Origin: Azotobacter vinelandii | Lineage (GTDB): Bacteria; Pseudomonadota; Gammaproteobacteria; Pseudomonadales; Pseudomonadaceae | Length of the DNA: 64,000 bases | Reading direction: 5' to 3' (one strand) | NCBI RefSeq assembly: GCF_001571105.1 | Contig: NZ_BCTD01000012.1 | Part shown: in pieces, positions 35,939 through 44,903 of the stretch | Layout: each line of letters opens with the position of its first letter | Numbering within the stretch: the first letter of the stretch is position 1 | Made by a program: the position numbers and the translations under genes | The notes under the pieces: model-generated | What the model was told of the DNA's origin: nothing | Databases searched by the model: none | The model's input: the letters and a program-made list of their open reading frames with translations, nothing else

Positions 35939-36699
35939 GCAAAGCCTTCTGCGTGGTGATTCCCGCCCGCTACGCCTCGAGTCGCCTGCCGGGCAAGCCG
36001 CTGCAGGACATCGCCGGCAAGCCGATGATCCAACATGTCTGGGAGCAGGCCCGGCGCAGTGGGGCGCAGCGGGTGGTGGTGGCCACTGACGATGCGCGCA
36101 TTGAGGCGGCCTGCCAGTCCTTCGGGGCCGAGGCGTTGCTGACCCGTGTCGAGCACAACTCCGGGACCGATCGGCTGGCCGAAGTGGCTGGACGGCTCAG
36201 CCTGGCCGACGACGCCGTAGTGGTCAACGTGCAGGGCGACGAGCCGTTGATCCCTCCCGCGCTCATCGACCAGGTGGCGGAAAACCTGGCGGCCCATCCG
36301 GAGGCGGCCATCGCTACCCTGGCCGAGCCGATCGACAGCGCCGAGGCCCTGTTCAATCCGAATGTGGTGAAGGTCGCGAGCGATATCCACGGCCTGGCCC
36401 TGACCTTCAGCCGCGCTCCCTTGCCCTGGGCGAGGGATGCCTTCGCCGGCAGCCGCGAATGCTTGCCGGCGGGTGTGCCTTATCGCCGGCACATCGGCAT
36501 CTACGCCTATCGGGCGGGCTTTCTCCGCGATTTCGTCGCCTGGGGGCCGTGCTGGCTGGAAAGCGTCGAAAGCCTGGAGCAGTTGCGTGCGCTCTGGCAT
36601 GGTGCGCGCATCCATGTGGCTGATGCCCTGGAGGCGCCGCAGGCCGGTGTGGATACCCAGGAAGACCTCGAGCGCGTACGGCGCCTGTTGGGGGCCTGA
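35935..36699 (+). CDS. kdsB: CMP-KDO synthetase KdsB
   Basis: 254 aa, the standard length. It activates KDO with CTP for lipopolysaccharide core assembly. The nucleotide-binding start is FCVVIPARYASSRLPGKPL. VVNVQGDEPLIPPALID is the metal/substrate site and RHIGIYAYRAGFL is conserved. It overlaps both neighbours (4 nt before, 1 nt after). Confidence 0.96.
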   Translation: MSKAFCVVIPARYASSRLPGKPLQDIAGKPMIQHVWEQARRSGAQRVVVATDDARIEAACQSFGAEALLTRVEHNSGTDRLAEVAGRLSLADDAVVVNVQGDEPLIPPALIDQVAENLAAHPEAAIATLAEPIDSAEALFNPNVVKVASDIHGLALTFSRAPLPWARDAFAGSRECLPAGVPYRRHIGIYAYRAGFLRDFVAWGPCWLESVESLEQLRALWHGARIHVADALEAPQAGVDTQEDLERVRRLLGA

Positions 36700-37163
36700 T
36701 GCGAGTTCTATTCGTCTGTCTCGGCAATATCTGCCGTTCGCCCACTGCCGAGGGCGTGTTCCGCCAGCGGGCGTATGCGGCCGGACTGGGAGAGCGCATT
36801 CGCATCGACTCGGCCGGTACTGGCGACTGGCATGTGGGCAAGGCGCCGGATATCCGTGCGCGGCAGGCTGCCCGCCGGCGCGGCTACGATCTGGATGCCT
36901 TGCGCGCCCGTCAGGTCTGTCGGGAGGACTTCTCCCGCTTCGACCTGATCCTGGCCATGGACCATGGCAACCTGCGGGACCTGCAGGCCATTCGCCCGGC
37001 GGGAGCGGCTGGCGAGCTGGATCTCTATCTGCGCCGCTATGCGCTGGGGGAGGATGAAGTTCCAGATCCTTATTACGCAGGCGAAGAAGGGTTCGAGCGG
37101 GTTCTCGATCTTCTCGAACGGGCCGGCGACGAACTGCTCGCCGAGATCCGGAGGCGTCTGTGA
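36699..37163 (+). CDS. Low-molecular-weight protein-tyrosine phosphatase
   Basis: 154-aa phosphatase. The P-loop CLGNICRSP has C7 as nucleophile and R13. The general acid is in the DPYY motif (VPDPYYAGEEGFERV). These enzymes often partner tyrosine kinases of capsule or exopolysaccharide export, but here the gene lies within an envelope operon without such a kinase, so the substrate is open. It starts in the last base of kdsB and overlaps murB by four bases. Confidence 0.93.
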   Translation: MRVLFVCLGNICRSPTAEGVFRQRAYAAGLGERIRIDSAGTGDWHVGKAPDIRARQAARRRGYDLDALRARQVCREDFSRFDLILAMDHGNLRDLQAIRPAGAAGELDLYLRRYALGEDEVPDPYYAGEEGFERVLDLLERAGDELLAEIRRRL

Positions 37164-38179
37164 GCCTGCAGCTACGGGAAAACGTTTCCCTCAAGCCCTA
37201 CAACACCTTTGCCCTGGAGGCGCGCGCCCGGTTGTTCGCCGAGGCCCATGACGACGACGAGGTGCGCGAGGCGCTGGTCCTGGCTGCCGAGCGCGGCTTG
37301 CCGCTACTGGTGCTGGGCGGTGGCAGCAACCTGTTGCTGACCCGGGATGTCGAGGCACTGGTGCTGCGTATGGCCAGTCGCGGCGTGCGGTTGCTGGCCG
37401 ATGACGGCGAGCGGGTGCTGATCGAGGCGGAGGCGGGCGAGCCTTGGCACCCTTTCGTGCAACATGCGCTGGAGCAGGGGCTGGCGGGGCTGGAGAACCT
37501 CAGCCTGATCCCGGGCACGGTGGGGGCCGCGCCGATGCAGAACATCGGTGCCTATGGCGTGGAAATCAAGGATGTGCTCGCCAGCCTGGTCGCGATCGAC
37601 CGGCAGAGCGGCGAACTGCGCGAGTTCGCCCGCGAGGAGTGTGCCTTCGGCTATCGCGACAGCCTGTTCAAGCGCCAGGCCGGGCGCTGGCTGATCCTGC
37701 GTGTGCGTTTCGCGCTGCAGCGCACGCCGCGACTCCATCTGGACTACGGTCCGGTGCGCCAGTGGCTGGCGGAACGGGGGGTGGAATCGCCGACACCCCG
37801 GGATGTCAGCCGGGCGATCTGTGCCATCCGCCAGGAGAAACTCCCCGATCCCGCCGTGCTGGGCAATGCCGGCAGTTTCTTCAAGAACCCGCTGGTTTCC
37901 GCCGAGCAAGCCGAGCGGCTGCGCAGCCAGTATCCCGATCTGGTCGCCTACCCGCAGGCCGACGATGCGGTGAAGCTGGCGGCGGGCTGGCTTCTGGAGC
38001 GGGCTGGCTGGAAGGGATATCGCGAGGGCGATGTCGGCGTGCATCGCTTGCAGGCGCTGGTGCTGGTCAATCATGGGCAGGCCAGCGGCGGGCAAGTGCT
38101 GGCATTGGCCCAACGCGTCCGGGATGACATCGAGAGGCGCTTCGGAGTGTGCCTGGAAATCGAGCCCCGCGTGATCTGA
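37160..38179 (+). CDS. murB: UDP-N-acetylenolpyruvoylglucosamine reductase MurB
   Basis: FAD enzyme of 339 aa that reduces UDP-GlcNAc-enolpyruvate to UDP-MurNAc. It contains the FAD-binding segments LVLGGGSNLLLT and ENLSLIPGTVGAAPMQNIGAYG, the FGYRDSLFK region and the catalytic Ser in GNAGSFFKNP. The start is a GTG overlapping the phosphatase stop. It is the last gene of the run from the ExbB homologue and is followed by a terminator. Confidence 0.95.
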   Translation: MSLQLRENVSLKPYNTFALEARARLFAEAHDDDEVREALVLAAERGLPLLVLGGGSNLLLTRDVEALVLRMASRGVRLLADDGERVLIEAEAGEPWHPFVQHALEQGLAGLENLSLIPGTVGAAPMQNIGAYGVEIKDVLASLVAIDRQSGELREFAREECAFGYRDSLFKRQAGRWLILRVRFALQRTPRLHLDYGPVRQWLAERGVESPTPRDVSRAICAIRQEKLPDPAVLGNAGSFFKNPLVSAEQAERLRSQYPDLVAYPQADDAVKLAAGWLLERAGWKGYREGDVGVHRLQALVLVNHGQASGGQVLALAQRVRDDIERRFGVCLEIEPRVI

Positions 38180-38206
38180 GTTCGCCGGGACGGCATCGGC
38201 GAAACG

Positions 38207-38235
38207 CAAAAGGGGATGCCTGGCATCCCCTTTTG
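38207..38235. terminator. Bidirectional terminator between murB and rne
   Basis: An inverted repeat with 14-nt arms (38207-38220 and 38222-38235) is flanked by A4 and T4, so either strand reads as stem plus U tract. It lies between the convergent murB (+) and rne (-). Confidence 0.85.
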
Positions 38236-38277
38236 GTCATCGAGGACCGGCATCGAGGCCGGCCCTGACTTTCTGCT

Positions 38278-41200
38278 TCAGCCAGCCGTCCGATCCTGTT
38301 CGTCGGTCAGCTTCGCCTCGGCGGTCGCATTCCCGCTTTCGGCTTCCTTGCGCCGAGGCTCGGCAACCTCCTCGTTTTCCACTCCGGGAGCGATCTGCGC
38401 TTCGTCGACGAGCTCTTCCGGTTGCCCGGCGACGGGCAGGAGGTCGAGCGTCTGCTGCTCTTTCCGATCTTCGGAGCGCTCTTCCTCCACGGGAGCCGAT
38501 TGCTCGGACGTCGTTTCGATCGGTTCTTCCGCTGCGACGGCAGCCGGTACCTCCGGCTGTATCAGCTCGAACGGAGCCTCGACCGGTTCGGCAACCGTGG
38601 AGAAGGCTTCCGGCTCGGGACTGACCTGCTCGCTCGGCAATTCGACCGATTCCATGGATGCCGGAGATGGCTCGCTGGCGGTCCGAGGCTGTTCGAGCGG
38701 GATCTCGATCCTTTCCTCCGGTGCTTCCGGCGTGCTGGCGACCGGAACGGGGCCGGCCTCCGCCCGCGTCTCGGTTACCGCCGCGGCGGCAGCGATGGCG
38801 CTGGCCTCCGCAATCTTTGCGGCTTCCGCTGCCTTCGTGGCTTCGGCGGCCCGCTTGGCTTCCGCCTCGGCAGCTTCGCGCTTGCGGCGCCGGACTTCGC
38901 GTGGGTCGTTGGCCGCGCGGGCGGTGCTGCGCGGAACCTCAACCTCGGCCGAGGGCTCGGTGGTTGCCGGCGGCTCCTGGACCGGCTGCGCAGGTACTTG
39001 CAGTGCCTCGCTCGGCTCGGCTACCGGCTCCTCGGCTCCGGCAGGTTGTACCTGTTCGGGCTGGAGGATGGGCTGCGGAATTTCCACAGGGGCGGTCTCG
39101 GCGACGGGAGCAGCGATCGCGACGGTTTCGATTGCGGGTTGAGTTTCCTCGACTGCCGGCTGACCGCTGGGCGGGCTGGCAGTGGTGGAGGCTTCCGCCG
39201 TGGCTTCGTCGGCCTGGGCCGGTACGGCGCTTACCGTTGCGGCCGTGGACTCCGCCGCGACGGCAGCGGCCTCGTCTTCTTCGACGCCCTCGATTTCGCT
39301 GCCCTGGCCGTCGCGCTGGCGCTCGCGGCGATTGCTGCGGCGGCGCTGGCCGCGGGATCGACGGCGGGGACGCTCCTCGCCACTGGCCTCGGCCTCTTCT
39401 TCCTGAATTTCCTCGTGGGGCAGCACTTGCTCCTCGGGAATCTTCGGCTCGTTCACCACCGGACGTTCTTCATGGGGCTGACGCTCTTCCCGCTGGGGAA
39501 GCTCCTCGCGCGGCGGGCGGACAGTGCGCTCTTCCCGCGGGCTTTCCTGGATTTCCTGGATATCGAGCGGTTCGCGCAGTTCGCGGCGGCGTTCTTCGCG
39601 GGGCGGGCGCTCGCGGCGGGTTTCCCGTGGCTCGCGCGGTTCGCGCGGCTCCATGGTTTCCACGGCCTGGCGCTCTTCGCGTGGCGCACGCTCCTCGCGG
39701 GGCGGGCGCTCGCGGCGGCTTTCCCGTGGCTCCCGGGGTTCCACGAACTCGCTGGGGTGACGCTCTTCGCGTGCCGGGCGTTCCTCGCGTGCCGGGCGCG
39801 GCACCCGTTCTTCGCGCACTTCGCGAAGTTGACGCTCCTCGCGTGGCCTGCTGCGCTCCTCGTCGCGGCCATGACGGCTCTCGCGGCGACGATTCTGCTG
39901 GCGGCTGCTGCGGCGTTCCTCGCTGCTGCGCGTCAGGCGCTCCTCGACCAGGCGCTCGGCGACAACGGGCTTGGCGATTTCCTTGCCGGCGAACAGGCTG
40001 ACCAGCGACTTCACCAGTCCCTTGAACAGATTGAGCTCCAAGGCCGGGTGGGGGGCTGCCGCCGGCGCCGCCGGTATTTCGGCCGGAACCGGCACCAGGG
40101 CGTTGCGCGGCGGAGCGGTCTTGACCGCAGCCTCCTGGCGCACCAGGGTGCGGGTGGAGCTGACCAGTTGGACTTCCTCCACTTCCGCCGGGGTCATTTC
40201 GTAGCTCGACTGGGCGCTCTGCACTTCCGGGCTGTCATCGCGCAGGCGCTGTACTTCGAAGTGGGGCGTCTCCATGTGATCGCTCGGCAGGATGACGATG
40301 CGCACGCGGGTGCGCAGCTCGATCTTGGTGATGGAGTTGCGCTTTTCGTTGAGCAGGAAGGCGGCGACCGGAATCGGCACCTGGGCGCGCACTTCGGCGG
40401 TGCGGTCCTTCAGGGCCTCTTCCTCGATCAGGCGCAGGATCGCCAGGGACAGGGATTCGACGTCGCGGATGATGCCCTGGCCGCTGCAACGCGGGCAGAC
40501 GATGCCGCTGGTCTCGCCGAGGGAGGGGCGCAGGCGCTGACGGGACATTTCCAGCAGACCGAAGCGCGAGATACGGCCGATCTGCACGCGCGCACGGTCG
40601 GCCTCCAGGGCCTCGCGCATCTTGTCCTCGACGGCGCGCTGGTTCTTCGCCGGCGTCATGTCGATGAAGTCGATGACGATCAGGCCGCCGATGTCGCGCA
40701 GGCGCAACTGGCGGGCGATCTCCTCGGCCGCCTCCAGGTTGGTCTGCAGCGCGGTTTCCTCGATGTCGCCGCCCTTGGTGGCGCGCGCCGAGTTGATGTC
40801 GATGGATACCAGGGCTTCGGTCGGATCGATGACGATGGAGCCGCCGGACGGCAGCTTCACTTCACGCTGGAAGGCGGTTTCGATCTGGCTCTCGATCTGG
40901 AAGCGGTTGAACAGCGGCACGCTGTCTTCGTACAGCTTGATCTTGCTGGCGTACTGCGGCATCACCTGGCGGATGAAACTCAGGGCTTCTTCCTGGGCTT
41001 CCACGCTGTCGATCAGCACTTCGCCGATGTCCTGGCGCAGATAGTCGCGGATCGCCCGGATGATGACGTTGGATTCCTGGTAGATCAGGAAGGGGGGCGA
41101 GCGGTCCAGCGAGGCTTCCTTGATCGCGGTCCACAACTGGACCAGGTAGTCGAGGTCCCACTGGAGTTCTTCGCTGGAGCGGCCGAGGCCGGCGGTGCGC

Positions 41201-41697
41201 ACGATCAGGCCCATGTCGGCGGGCACGTCGAGGCCGTTCAGGGCCTCGCGCAGTTCGTTGCGCTCTTCGCCCTCGATGCGCCGGGAGATGCCGCCGGCTC
41301 GCGGATTGTTCGGCATCAGCACCAGATAGCGGCCGGCGAGGCTGATGAAGGTGGTCAGGGCCGCGCCCTTGTTGCCGCGCTCTTCCTTCTCGACCTGGAC
41401 AATGACTTCCTGGCCTTCGGAGAGCACGTCCTTGATGTTGATGCGGCCTTCGGGAGACTTCTTGAAGTACTCGCGGGAGATTTCCTTGAGCGGGAGGAAG
41501 CCGTGGCGCTCGGCGCCGAAGTCGACGAACGCCGCTTCGAGGCTCGGCTCGACCCGGGTGATACGGCCTTTGTAGATATTGGCCTTCTTCTGTTCGCGGG
41601 CGCCCGATTCGATATCCAGGTCATAGAGGCGTTGGCCATCGACCAGGGCAACACGCAACTCCTCGGGCTGAGTTGCGTTAATCAGCATTCTCTTCAT
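38278..41697 (-). CDS. rne: Ribonuclease E
   Basis: Endoribonuclease of 1139 aa, the core of the RNA degradosome. The N-terminal catalytic half begins MKRMLINATQPEELRVALVD, followed by the S1 domain (ANIYKGRITRVEPSLEAAFV). The metal-binding aspartates are in VSIDINSARATKG and IVIDFIDM, and the zinc-link is VCPRCSGQG. From about residue 530 on the protein is a low-complexity scaffold: an Arg/Glu-rich RNA-binding stretch with an internal 33-residue repeat, then a long Ala/Glu/Pro-rich tail. The start was set at the ATG giving MKRMLINATQ. Expression is probably autoregulated through the long leader. Confidence 0.95.
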   Translation of the reverse strand: MKRMLINATQPEELRVALVDGQRLYDLDIESGAREQKKANIYKGRITRVEPSLEAAFVDFGAERHGFLPLKEISREYFKKSPEGRINIKDVLSEGQEVIVQVEKEERGNKGAALTTFISLAGRYLVLMPNNPRAGGISRRIEGEERNELREALNGLDVPADMGLIVRTAGLGRSSEELQWDLDYLVQLWTAIKEASLDRSPPFLIYQESNVIIRAIRDYLRQDIGEVLIDSVEAQEEALSFIRQVMPQYASKIKLYEDSVPLFNRFQIESQIETAFQREVKLPSGGSIVIDPTEALVSIDINSARATKGGDIEETALQTNLEAAEEIARQLRLRDIGGLIVIDFIDMTPAKNQRAVEDKMREALEADRARVQIGRISRFGLLEMSRQRLRPSLGETSGIVCPRCSGQGIIRDVESLSLAILRLIEEEALKDRTAEVRAQVPIPVAAFLLNEKRNSITKIELRTRVRIVILPSDHMETPHFEVQRLRDDSPEVQSAQSSYEMTPAEVEEVQLVSSTRTLVRQEAAVKTAPPRNALVPVPAEIPAAPAAAPHPALELNLFKGLVKSLVSLFAGKEIAKPVVAERLVEERLTRSSEERRSSRQQNRRRESRHGRDEERSRPREERQLREVREERVPRPAREERPAREERHPSEFVEPREPRESRRERPPREERAPREERQAVETMEPREPREPRETRRERPPREERRRELREPLDIQEIQESPREERTVRPPREELPQREERQPHEERPVVNEPKIPEEQVLPHEEIQEEEAEASGEERPRRRSRGQRRRSNRRERQRDGQGSEIEGVEEDEAAAVAAESTAATVSAVPAQADEATAEASTTASPPSGQPAVEETQPAIETVAIAAPVAETAPVEIPQPILQPEQVQPAGAEEPVAEPSEALQVPAQPVQEPPATTEPSAEVEVPRSTARAANDPREVRRRKREAAEAEAKRAAEATKAAEAAKIAEASAIAAAAAVTETRAEAGPVPVASTPEAPEERIEIPLEQPRTASEPSPASMESVELPSEQVSPEPEAFSTVAEPVEAPFELIQPEVPAAVAAEEPIETTSEQSAPVEEERSEDRKEQQTLDLLPVAGQPEELVDEAQIAPGVENEEVAEPRRKEAESGNATAEAKLTDEQDRTAG

Positions 41698-42203
41698 GTA
41701 GTACCGTTCGGTTTCCGGGCTGCCGGAAACGGCGTTCGGCACACACGACTCTCGCGGTCGGTGACAGGGGCCGTTCAGGAAAGGTTGTCGTCCGTTCCCG
41801 TGTCAAGCAACATTTGGCTGGTGGCCAGAGTCGCGACTACGTCTCCTGCTTACTGTTGTGGCAGAAAGCAATCAATCAGGAGGAGGAATCAAGCATCGGC
41901 AGCGGACGCCTTGTGCGTCTGGATGAAAGCTTGCAGCTACGCAATCCGATGGTTGTGCATCTCCACCCTGCACGTATCCTTTGAAAATCGGGTGCCGTCC
42001 GCAGAATCTGCAGCGAATTGGCAACTATTGCGACCTCCTGTGGATGGGAGGTACGCCATCATGTAGCTAAGGCATTTGTTTCCGAGGCTTCGCGATGTTC
42101 GAGGAAGCCCCGTCGGACGGCCTTACGTCCTTCATGGGCAGCATGCGGATAGGATGGCTGTTCGGTTTTGCGCCTATCCGCTGGCCTGGCCGTAAAAACG
42201 GCA
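41698..42203 (-). promoter_or_regulatory. Long structured 5' leader of rne
   Basis: If transcription starts near 42203 the rne message has a leader of about 505 nt. It contains at least three perfect stems: GTTTCCGG/CCGGAAAC (41711-41730), ACCTCC/GGAGGT (42033-42052) and GGCTTC/GAAGCC (42086-42109). E. coli RNase E controls its own mRNA through hairpins in a 361-nt leader; the same is inferred here from length and structure. No open frame with a ribosome binding site was recognised in it. Confidence 0.65.
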
Positions 42204-42209
42204 CTTGTA

Positions 42210-42238
42210 ATTATAGCACCTATTAATAAGTGCTTCAA
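42210..42238 (-). promoter_or_regulatory. rne promoter
   Basis: On the minus strand TTGAAG (42233-42238) and a perfect TATAAT (42210-42215) are 17 bp apart, in a locally A/T-rich region. This is among the strongest sigma70 promoters in the window. Confidence 0.85.
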
Positions 42239-42253
42239 TTCTCTAAAAATTGA

Positions 42254-42259
42254 TATGAT
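42254..42259 (+). promoter_or_regulatory. -10 element directly before rluC
   Basis: TATGAT ends 6 bp before the rluC ATG, so the expected transcription start coincides with the start codon. No convincing -35 was found at the right distance. Confidence 0.4.
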
Positions 42260-42265
42260 ATCGCA

Positions 42266-43219
42266 ATGATAAATCCCCCCCATGCGAATTCTGGCGTCCA
42301 GTTGCTTGAGATCGGGCCGGATACGGCCGGTCAGCGAATCGACAATTTCCTCCGCACTCGACTCAAGGGGGCTCCAAAGACCTTGATCTATCGCATCCTG
42401 CGCAAGGGCGAGGTGCGGGTGAACAAGGGACGGATCAAGCCCGAGTACAAGCTGCAGGCGGGCGATCTGGTGCGCGTGCCACCGCTGCGTCTGGCCGAGC
42501 GTGACGAGCCGGTTCCGCTGGCGCAGGGACTGCTCGAGCGGCTCGAGGCAGCCATCGTCCATGAAGACAAGTCGCTGATAGTGCTGAACAAGCCGGCCGG
42601 GATCGCCGTGCATGGCGGCAGTGGTCTCAGCCACGGTGTCATCGAGGCGTTGCGCCAGTTGCGTCCGGAGGCCAGGGATCTGGAACTGGTGCACCGACTC
42701 GACCGGGATACCTCGGGGCTGTTGATGATCGCCAAGAAGCGCAGCATGTTGCGCCATCTGCACGAGGCGTTGCGCGGCGACGGCGTGGACAAGCGCTATC
42801 TGGCGCTGGTGCGTGGAGCCTGGCCCAGTGCCCGGAAGCAGGTCAGCGCCCCGTTGCAAAAGAATACCCTGCGTTCCGGCGAGCGGATGGTGGAAGTCGA
42901 CGAGGAGGGGCGGGAGGCGCTGACCCTTTTCCGCGTGCTGCGGCGTTTCGGTGACTTCGCCACGCTGGTGGAGGCCAAGCCGGTCACCGGGCGGACGCAT
43001 CAGATCCGGGTGCATGCCCGTCATGCCGGGCATCCTATCGCTGGCGACGCCAAGTATGGGGACGAGACGTTCACCCGCGAGATCCGTGCGCTCGGTGGCA
43101 AGCGTCTGTTCCTGCATGCCTATTCGCTGGCGGTGCCGCTGCCGGAGGGGGGCGAGTTGCGCCTGGAGGCGCCGGTGGATGAGATGTGGGCACAGGCTCT
43201 GGAGCGTTTGAGTGTCTGA
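42266..43219 (+). CDS. rluC: 23S rRNA pseudouridine synthase RluC
   Basis: 317-aa enzyme that in E. coli makes pseudouridines 955, 2504 and 2580 of 23S rRNA. The S4 RNA-binding domain (about 23-80, RIDNFLRTRL...) is followed by the RluA-type catalytic domain with HRLDRDTSG (catalytic D146) and KPVTGRTHQIRVH. The ATG has no ribosome binding site; the bases before it are A/T-rich with a -10-like element, suggesting a leaderless mRNA. It diverges from rne and overlaps the next gene by 8 nt. The rne-rluC neighbourhood is conserved in Gammaproteobacteria. Confidence 0.94.
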   Translation: MINPPHANSGVQLLEIGPDTAGQRIDNFLRTRLKGAPKTLIYRILRKGEVRVNKGRIKPEYKLQAGDLVRVPPLRLAERDEPVPLAQGLLERLEAAIVHEDKSLIVLNKPAGIAVHGGSGLSHGVIEALRQLRPEARDLELVHRLDRDTSGLLMIAKKRSMLRHLHEALRGDGVDKRYLALVRGAWPSARKQVSAPLQKNTLRSGERMVEVDEEGREALTLFRVLRRFGDFATLVEAKPVTGRTHQIRVHARHAGHPIAGDAKYGDETFTREIRALGGKRLFLHAYSLAVPLPEGGELRLEAPVDEMWAQALERLSV

Positions 43220-43892
43220 CTATCGGTTATTGATCTTCGATTGGGATGGCACGCTGGTCGATTCCATCGGGCGTATCGTCGAATCCATGCGTGTCGCGGC
43301 GGGGGCCTGCGACCTCGCGCCGCTCGGCGACGAGACGATCAAGGGCATCATCGGGCTGGGGTTGCCCGAGGCGATCCGTACGCTCTATCCGGATCTGCAT
43401 GATGTTCGATTGCTGGATCGGTTCCGCCGACTCTATAGCGAACATTACCTGACCTTGGAGCGCGAACCGTCGCCGCTGTATGCCGGGGTGGCCGAGGCGC
43501 TGGAGGGATTCCGGGCGGCGGGGTATCGTCTGGCGGTAGCCACTGGCAAGACGCGCCAGGGGCTCGACCGGGTGCTGGCGGGGCATGGTTGGCAGGAATA
43601 TTTCGACGTCAGTCGCTGCGCCGATGAAACTGCCAGCAAGCCGGATCCTCGAATGCTGCACGAGATCCTCGCGCACTGCCGGGTATCGCCCCGTCAGGCC
43701 CTGATGGTGGGGGATTCCTCGTTCGATCTGCAGATGGCCCGACATGCCGGGATGGGGTCGGTGGCGGTCAGCTACGGAGCGCAGTCTCCGGAGGCGCTGC
43801 GCCTGCACGAGCCGCGTTTGATTATCGATGACTTGGGCGAGTTGTGTGCCTGGCTGGGCGTCCGGCCGGCGCAAGTCGTCGCTGGGGGATAG
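43212..43892 (+). CDS. HAD-superfamily phosphatase (phosphoglycolate phosphatase-like)
   Basis: 226-aa hydrolase with HAD motif I LLIFDWDGTLVDS, motif II VATGKTRQG, motif III lysine in DETASKPDP and motif IV MVGDSSFDLQMA. The alpha-helical cap between motifs I and II makes it a subclass I enzyme similar to Gph/YjjG-like phosphatases. The substrate is not deducible. It is translationally coupled to rluC and lies 2 nt ahead of sppA. Confidence 0.88.
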   Translation: MSDYRLLIFDWDGTLVDSIGRIVESMRVAAGACDLAPLGDETIKGIIGLGLPEAIRTLYPDLHDVRLLDRFRRLYSEHYLTLEREPSPLYAGVAEALEGFRAAGYRLAVATGKTRQGLDRVLAGHGWQEYFDVSRCADETASKPDPRMLHEILAHCRVSPRQALMVGDSSFDLQMARHAGMGSVAVSYGAQSPEALRLHEPRLIIDDLGELCAWLGVRPAQVVAGG

Positions 43893-43894
43893 GC

Positions 43895-44872
43895 ATGACG
43901 AACGACGAGTGGAAGTCGCCGCCGGAGGGGGGCGACGAGAAGAGCTGGAAACTGCTGGAAAAGACCTTGCTCGCCACCGTGGAGGAGCGGCGGCGGGCGC
44001 GTCGTTGGGGGATCTTCTTCAAGTTGCTGGGGTTCGCCTATCTGGTGGCGCTCCTGGCGATGTTCTCCCCGGCGCTGAGCCTCAGGGAGGCGGCGCGTAG
44101 CGGCGAGCACACGGCGCTGGTCGAGGTGCGCGGGATGATCGCCGACGACGAGGCCGCCAGTGCCGACAACGTCGTCGGCAGTCTGCGGGCCGCGTTCAAG
44201 GACAAGCACACCAAGGGTGTGGTGCTGCGTATCAACAGTCCCGGCGGCAGTCCCGTGCAGTCCGGCTACATCTACGACGAGATCCGCCGGCTGCGTGCCG
44301 AGCATCCGGATACCAAGCTCTATGCGGTCATTACCGATCTCGGTGCTTCCGGCGCCTACTATGTCGCCAGCGCCGCCGACGCCATCTATGCGGACAAGGC
44401 CAGCCTGGTCGGCTCGATCGGGGTAACGGCGGCAAGCTTCGGTTTTGTCGGGGCGATGGAGCGGCTGGGCGTCGAGCGTCGGGTCTATACGGCCGGCGAG
44501 CACAAGGCGTTCCTCGATCCGTTCCAGTCGCAGAAGGAGGGAGAGGTGCGCTTCTGGCAAGAGGTGCTGGAGGTCACCCACCGGCAGTTCATCGACAGTG
44601 TCAAGCAGGGGCGCGGCGAACGGCTGAAGGACAAGGAGCATCCCGAACTGTTCTCCGGTCTGGTCTGGTCCGGCGAGCAGGCCTTGCAACTGGGCCTGGT
44701 CGATGCCCTGGGCAGCGCCAGTCATGTGGCTCGCGAAGTGGTGGGGGCAGAGGATCTGGTCGATTTCACGGTGCGGGAAACCCCCTTCGATCGTTTCGCC
44801 AAGAAGCTGGGAAGCGGGGTGGTCGAGCGTCTTGGCGTGTGGATGGGCCTGCAGGCGCCGGTCCTGCGCTGA
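43895..44872 (+). CDS. sppA: Signal peptide peptidase SppA (short form)
   Basis: Membrane serine protease of 325 aa with one N-terminal helix (about 39-60) and a single S49 domain. The Ser/Lys dyad is S152 in LGASGAYYVAS and K204 in GEHKAFLDP; the 52-residue spacing equals that of Bacillus SppA. RINSPGGSP is the oxyanion/substrate region. It degrades remnant signal peptides or regulates membrane proteins. The ATG follows GGGGGATAGGC. Confidence 0.92.
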   Translation: MTNDEWKSPPEGGDEKSWKLLEKTLLATVEERRRARRWGIFFKLLGFAYLVALLAMFSPALSLREAARSGEHTALVEVRGMIADDEAASADNVVGSLRAAFKDKHTKGVVLRINSPGGSPVQSGYIYDEIRRLRAEHPDTKLYAVITDLGASGAYYVASAADAIYADKASLVGSIGVTAASFGFVGAMERLGVERRVYTAGEHKAFLDPFQSQKEGEVRFWQEVLEVTHRQFIDSVKQGRGERLKDKEHPELFSGLVWSGEQALQLGLVDALGSASHVAREVVGAEDLVDFTVRETPFDRFAKKLGSGVVERLGVWMGLQAPVLR

Positions 44873-44903
44873 GGCGGTGGTCTGATATCGGCCCTTGGGC
44901 AGG

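Noticed and set aside
36699..37163. Tyrosine phosphatase as part of a capsule export (wzb-wzc) locus
   Set aside because: No tyrosine autokinase or polysaccharide export gene is present. The neighbours are lpxK, kdsB and murB.
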